Part shown: one piece after another, positions 61,178 to 64,000 of the stretch | How positions within the stretch are numbered: the stretch's first letter is position 1 | Layout of the letters: each line of letters begins with the position of its first letter | NCBI GenBank assembly: GCA_047030855.1 | Contig: JBKYIJ010000008.1 | Location: 1,426,001-1,490,000 of the forward strand | Origin: QVMM01 sp047030855 | Lineage (GTDB): Bacteria > Bacteroidota > Bacteroidia > Bacteroidales > Dysgonomonadaceae | DNA length: 64,000 nt | Reading direction: 5' to 3' | Position numbers and translations under genes: made by a program | The notes under the pieces: generated by a model | What the model saw: only the letters and a program-made list of their open reading frames with translations | Databases searched by the model: none | What the model was told of the DNA's origin: nothing

Positions 61178-62908
61178 ATGCAACAAGAATTTACTTTGAG
61201 TAGAGGCAAGGCTACGATCAATTTTACGTTGAAGTTTTGCGATACGCGGCAAAAAATATTAAACAGTTACGGTTTCAGAAGAGTTATAGAAAGTTTTATC
61301 GGTCAATTGAAGAAGGAAGACCTTGTGATCTATAATCATTACATGAAATCTTTTAAAGACGAGGATGAGTTTGCCGAAACCCTTATCGAAATCTTTAAAC
61401 TGTTGACTGTGTGTTATCGTGACGAAATTCCGAAACTGCACAGCCTTTATTCTATTTTCCTTGACGATCAGGATCTGTTTATCGAAGTGATTGAACTTCT
61501 GTATAATTATTGGAGAAAGCTTGAGAGAATAACAATCGTTCGCAACAGTCAGGTGGGCGAAGGGCTTCAGAATGTACGCTTTACTCAGGCTAACGACTTG
61601 TTTGACGAACTGGTGCTTTCTATCTATCGCCGTATTACGGAAACCGTTATGGGGCGTAAACTTCGTATATACAGGCAACAGATTGCGGGAGCAAACGCAG
61701 GGTTGACGCTAAACGACGTTGTCTGGAATTGTCCGTTGGAATACAAAGGTATTTCGTCGGTTCCGTTCATCAGTTCCGTTGTGTTCCATCCGCCTTTGAT
61801 CACTTACACGAAACGCAATACCCGTGACGGGATTTTTCAGGAACATTCCGACAATCCTTTGCAGGGAATAGTACTGGACGACAATTCTTGGTTCGTATAT
61901 CCTGCCAAAGTGGGTAGTATGCTCACGTTTGTGTATATCCATAAAGATTTTATCGATCATGGACTGGGACTGGCTAACCTTTTTGAACTTGCGGAAGAAG
62001 ACGAATATATAGGAAAGAAACCCGATATAATTTATTTGTTCGGTTATCCTGACGGGCACGACGAAAAACGTACATTCTATTATAAGGATAAAAAGAACGA
62101 CGTCTTAGTCGGTTATGCCAATTATTGTGACGATATCGACTATTTCGGTTACATGAAAAAAATGTTGCTGACGCTTCACAATATCAAGCAAATGGAACAA
62201 AACCGTTTACCTATACACGGAGCTATGGTAAACGTTTTGCTTAATAACGGAAAAGAATCGAATATCATCATCATGGGCGACAGCGGCGCAGGAAAATCGG
62301 AAAGCCTTGAGGCATTCAGGACTTTGAACGAAAAATTCATTCGCCATATGCGTGTTATCTTTGACGATATGGGTTATCTGAGACTCGATGAAAAAGGCGT
62401 CGTAAAAGGTTACGGAACCGAGATCGGAGCATTTGTCCGTACCGACGATTTAGATCCCGCCTACGCATACCAGCAGCTTGATAGCGGAATATATTCCAAC
62501 CCCGATAAAATAAATGCCCGCGTAACGATACCCGTATCTACCTACGAGATTATTTCGAAAGGGTATAAAGTGGATTATATGCTGTATGCGAATAATTATT
62601 CCGAAGCCGATAAGAAAATACATTTTTATGACAATCTCGACGATGCCATAAAAGTATTTGAAGACGGTGCCCGTAAAGCAAAAGGAACTACAACCGAAAA
62701 AGGGCTTGTGAAATCTTATTTTGCCAATCCGTTCGGACCTGTACAGGAACGCCCGTTGGCTGAAAAGCTTGTAAGGGAATATTTTACCGCTATGCAGAAA
62801 ATGGGAACGAAAATCGGCGAGATACATACTTCGCTTGCCATAGACGGAAAAACAAAGACAGGACCTCGCGACGCTGCCGAAGAATTGTTCACGATGATCA
62901 ATGAATAA
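61178..62908 (+). CDS. PEPCK/HPr kinase-like P-loop protein, function unknown
   Basis: 576 residues. The first 350 are of unknown fold with a helical start. The C-terminal part carries GDSGAGKSE (P-loop, 367-375), IFDDMGYL (394-401) as a Walker B-like segment and IGAFVRTDDLD, which resemble the kinase core shared by HPr kinase and PEP carboxykinase. Related proteins are sometimes annotated as PEP carboxykinase, but the length and N-terminus differ from classical ATP-PEPCK. No PTS HPr gene is nearby. Single gene with its own promoter and terminator. A kinase role is inferred. Confidence 0.78.
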   Translation: MQQEFTLSRGKATINFTLKFCDTRQKILNSYGFRRVIESFIGQLKKEDLVIYNHYMKSFKDEDEFAETLIEIFKLLTVCYRDEIPKLHSLYSIFLDDQDLFIEVIELLYNYWRKLERITIVRNSQVGEGLQNVRFTQANDLFDELVLSIYRRITETVMGRKLRIYRQQIAGANAGLTLNDVVWNCPLEYKGISSVPFISSVVFHPPLITYTKRNTRDGIFQEHSDNPLQGIVLDDNSWFVYPAKVGSMLTFVYIHKDFIDHGLGLANLFELAEEDEYIGKKPDIIYLFGYPDGHDEKRTFYYKDKKNDVLVGYANYCDDIDYFGYMKKMLLTLHNIKQMEQNRLPIHGAMVNVLLNNGKESNIIIMGDSGAGKSESLEAFRTLNEKFIRHMRVIFDDMGYLRLDEKGVVKGYGTEIGAFVRTDDLDPAYAYQQLDSGIYSNPDKINARVTIPVSTYEIISKGYKVDYMLYANNYSEADKKIHFYDNLDDAIKVFEDGARKAKGTTTEKGLVKSYFANPFGPVQERPLAEKLVREYFTAMQKMGTKIGEIHTSLAIDGKTKTGPRDAAEELFTMINE

Positions 62909-62934
62909 AAATATATTCTACCTTAATTTTACGG

Positions 62935-62960
62935 AAGGCAACTCTTTTGGGTTGCCTTTT
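62935..62960. terminator. Terminator between the P-loop gene and the EamA gene
   Basis: AAGGCAACTC (62935-62944) pairs with GGGTTGCCTT (62949-62958), one wobble, then TT and ATTTTG. Its right end overlaps the stop codon of the convergent transporter gene. Confidence 0.75.
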
Positions 62961-63857
62961 ATTTTGTTCCCAGATACAGGAATATCATGCCTATTATTAT
63001 CAGTATAAGATCGAGGAGCTTTCCCTTGAGGTTCTTTTCGTGGAAGAATAATACTCCGCCCGCAAACGATACGAGAACCGATCCGCGACGCACCATCGAA
63101 ACAATCGAGATCATCGCCTCAGGATCAGTCAGAGCGTAAAAGTATATGAAGTCGGCTATCGTCAGGAAAACCGATACCAGCAGTATGCTCCACTTCCATC
63201 TGAACTTTGTGCTTTTCTTTCGCCTCGGATACCAGAGTATAACCAAAACGACCAGCATCATGATACATTGATAGAGATTGTACCAGACTGGACGGCAGTG
63301 GAGCTCATCGTTTGCATCAGGTATTTGTCGTACAATGCGCTTATCGCACCCAACGCGGCAGCCAGAAATATGAAAAAAATCCACTTATCATGCGTGAATC
63401 GGATACCCTCTTTTCTCCCTGTTAACGACAACAGAAATACCGAAATGACGGTGAGCAGAACACCGATCCACTGATACGGGTTGAGTCTCTCACCGAATAT
63501 AAGAAGTGCGCCTACAAGCGTCATCACAGGGCGTGTGGCGTTGATCGGTCCTGTTATTGTCAGCGGCAGGTGTTTGACTGCGAAATATCCGAATATCCAC
63601 GATGAAAGTACGATTACCGATTTCAGCAGAATGTAAAGATGATCAGTCGGATTTATCGCAGGGATATAGAAGATAGTTTCCGTAAGAACGTTCTGCCCGA
63701 ATCGGGAAACAATGAACAAGGGCAGAAGCAGAAGCGTACAGAATAAAGTGTTGAAAAACAATACGGGAATTACGGCATTGTCTTTCAGCGATATTTTTTT
63801 GCTGATATCGTAGCAGCCGAGAAAAAATGCGGACAAAAAAGAGAGAAACAACCACAT
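62959..63857 (-). pseudogene. EamA/DMT-family transporter, frameshifted
   Basis: About 300 residues and ten helices when joined. The first part (63857 down to about 63290) holds the first EamA repeat, with GPINATRPVMTLVGALLIFG. The second part, in another frame, starts WYNLYQCIMMLVVLVIL and contains IVSMVRRGSVLVSFAGGVLF. The shift is at about 63284-63293, where one base appears to be missing (TC-TGG where TCN-TGG is expected); it is not in a long homopolymer. Substrate unknown. Its start follows the truA stop by two bases. Confidence 0.78.
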
Positions 63858-63859
63858 GG

Positions 63860-64000
63860 TTAACGGTTGCCTCCTTCTTGATTAAGAAATATGGATTCGG
63901 GATACTCAATGTCTTCAAGAAACAGTCCTTGAGCAGGAGCGGAAGTCCCTGCCGTGCGTCTGTCCTGAGCCTTTATTATGCGTTGCATTCCTCTTACGCT
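63860..64000 (-). CDS. truA: tRNA pseudouridine synthase A, 3' end only
   Basis: The last 46 residues of a gene that continues past the right edge. The visible part reads SVRGMQRIIKAQDRRTAGTS then APAQGLFLEDIEYPESIFLN, which matches the conserved TruA C-terminus (R-AG-SAPA-GL-L--I-YP). Makes pseudouridine at tRNA positions 38-40. The EamA gene follows two bases after its stop, so the two are probably co-transcribed. Confidence 0.85.
   Translation of the reverse strand, partial: SVRGMQRIIKAQDRRTAGTSAPAQGLFLEDIEYPESIFLNQEGGNR

Noticed and set aside
1..64000. CRISPR arrays, tRNA/rRNA genes, insertion sequences, integrases or phage genes
   Set aside because: No regularly spaced repeats, no cloverleaf or rRNA-like stretches and no transposase or integrase motifs were found on reading both strands.

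Overview
The window is chromosomal DNA from a member of the Bacteroidota, most likely order Bacteroidales. The evidence is the protein families (DUF4494, DUF3332, HU-CCDC81/SPOR protein, Cys-rich periplasmic protein with a TonB receptor carrying a carboxypeptidase-regulatory domain), the zinc-free S14, S4 and L36, the scarcity of Shine-Dalgarno sequences, and many promoters with the Bacteroidetes -7 element TAnnTTTG. I cannot name the genus. No rRNA, tRNA, CRISPR array, insertion sequence or prophage was seen.

Layout. 1-2553: end of RNase R and phosphoglycerate mutase. 2599-7106: an aromatic amino acid operon (prephenate dehydratase, aminotransferase, DAHP synthase/chorismate mutase, small membrane protein, prephenate dehydrogenase) behind a Phe/Tyr-rich leader peptide and a complete transcription attenuator. 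7155-25603: the fused str-S10-spc-alpha ribosomal protein cluster, rpsL to rplQ, with secY, map, infA and rpoA, structured leaders before rpsL and rpsD and a strong terminator after rplQ. 25887-27904: NIF3/DUF34 protein and a coiled-coil zinc-ribbon protein. 40470-27930 (minus strand): an AT-rich capsule/exopolysaccharide operon with Wza, Wzc, Wzx, Wzy, five glycosyltransferases and a radical SAM/SPASM enzyme. 40546-49880: HU/SPOR protein, peptidase E, DUF3332 lipoprotein, a three-gene metal-handling operon, MATE transporter, PncB, NUDIX hydrolase and a lipoprotein. 50009-64000: housekeeping genes (prmA, mrp, trmB, oxyR, yggS, ffh, folD, eno), two methyltransferases, a GNAT protein, a PEPCK/HPr-kinase-like P-loop protein, an EamA transporter and the end of truA.

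How they work together. The aromatic operon takes erythrose-4-phosphate plus PEP to phenylalanine and tyrosine precursors and appears to be controlled by translation of its Phe/Tyr leader. The capsule operon encodes Wzx/Wzy assembly and Wza/Wzc export but no priming transferase or sugar-nucleotide genes, which must lie elsewhere. The Cys-rich protein, TonB receptor and HMA protein probably form one metal (likely copper) acquisition or defence unit.

Quality. About ten reading-frame shifts interrupt eight genes, nearly all at homopolymers and mostly as one extra base. The 20 kb ribosomal region has none. Consensus sequencing error is the simplest explanation, but it cannot be proved from the sequence, so the genes with internal breaks are listed as frameshifted pseudogenes with their full extent.
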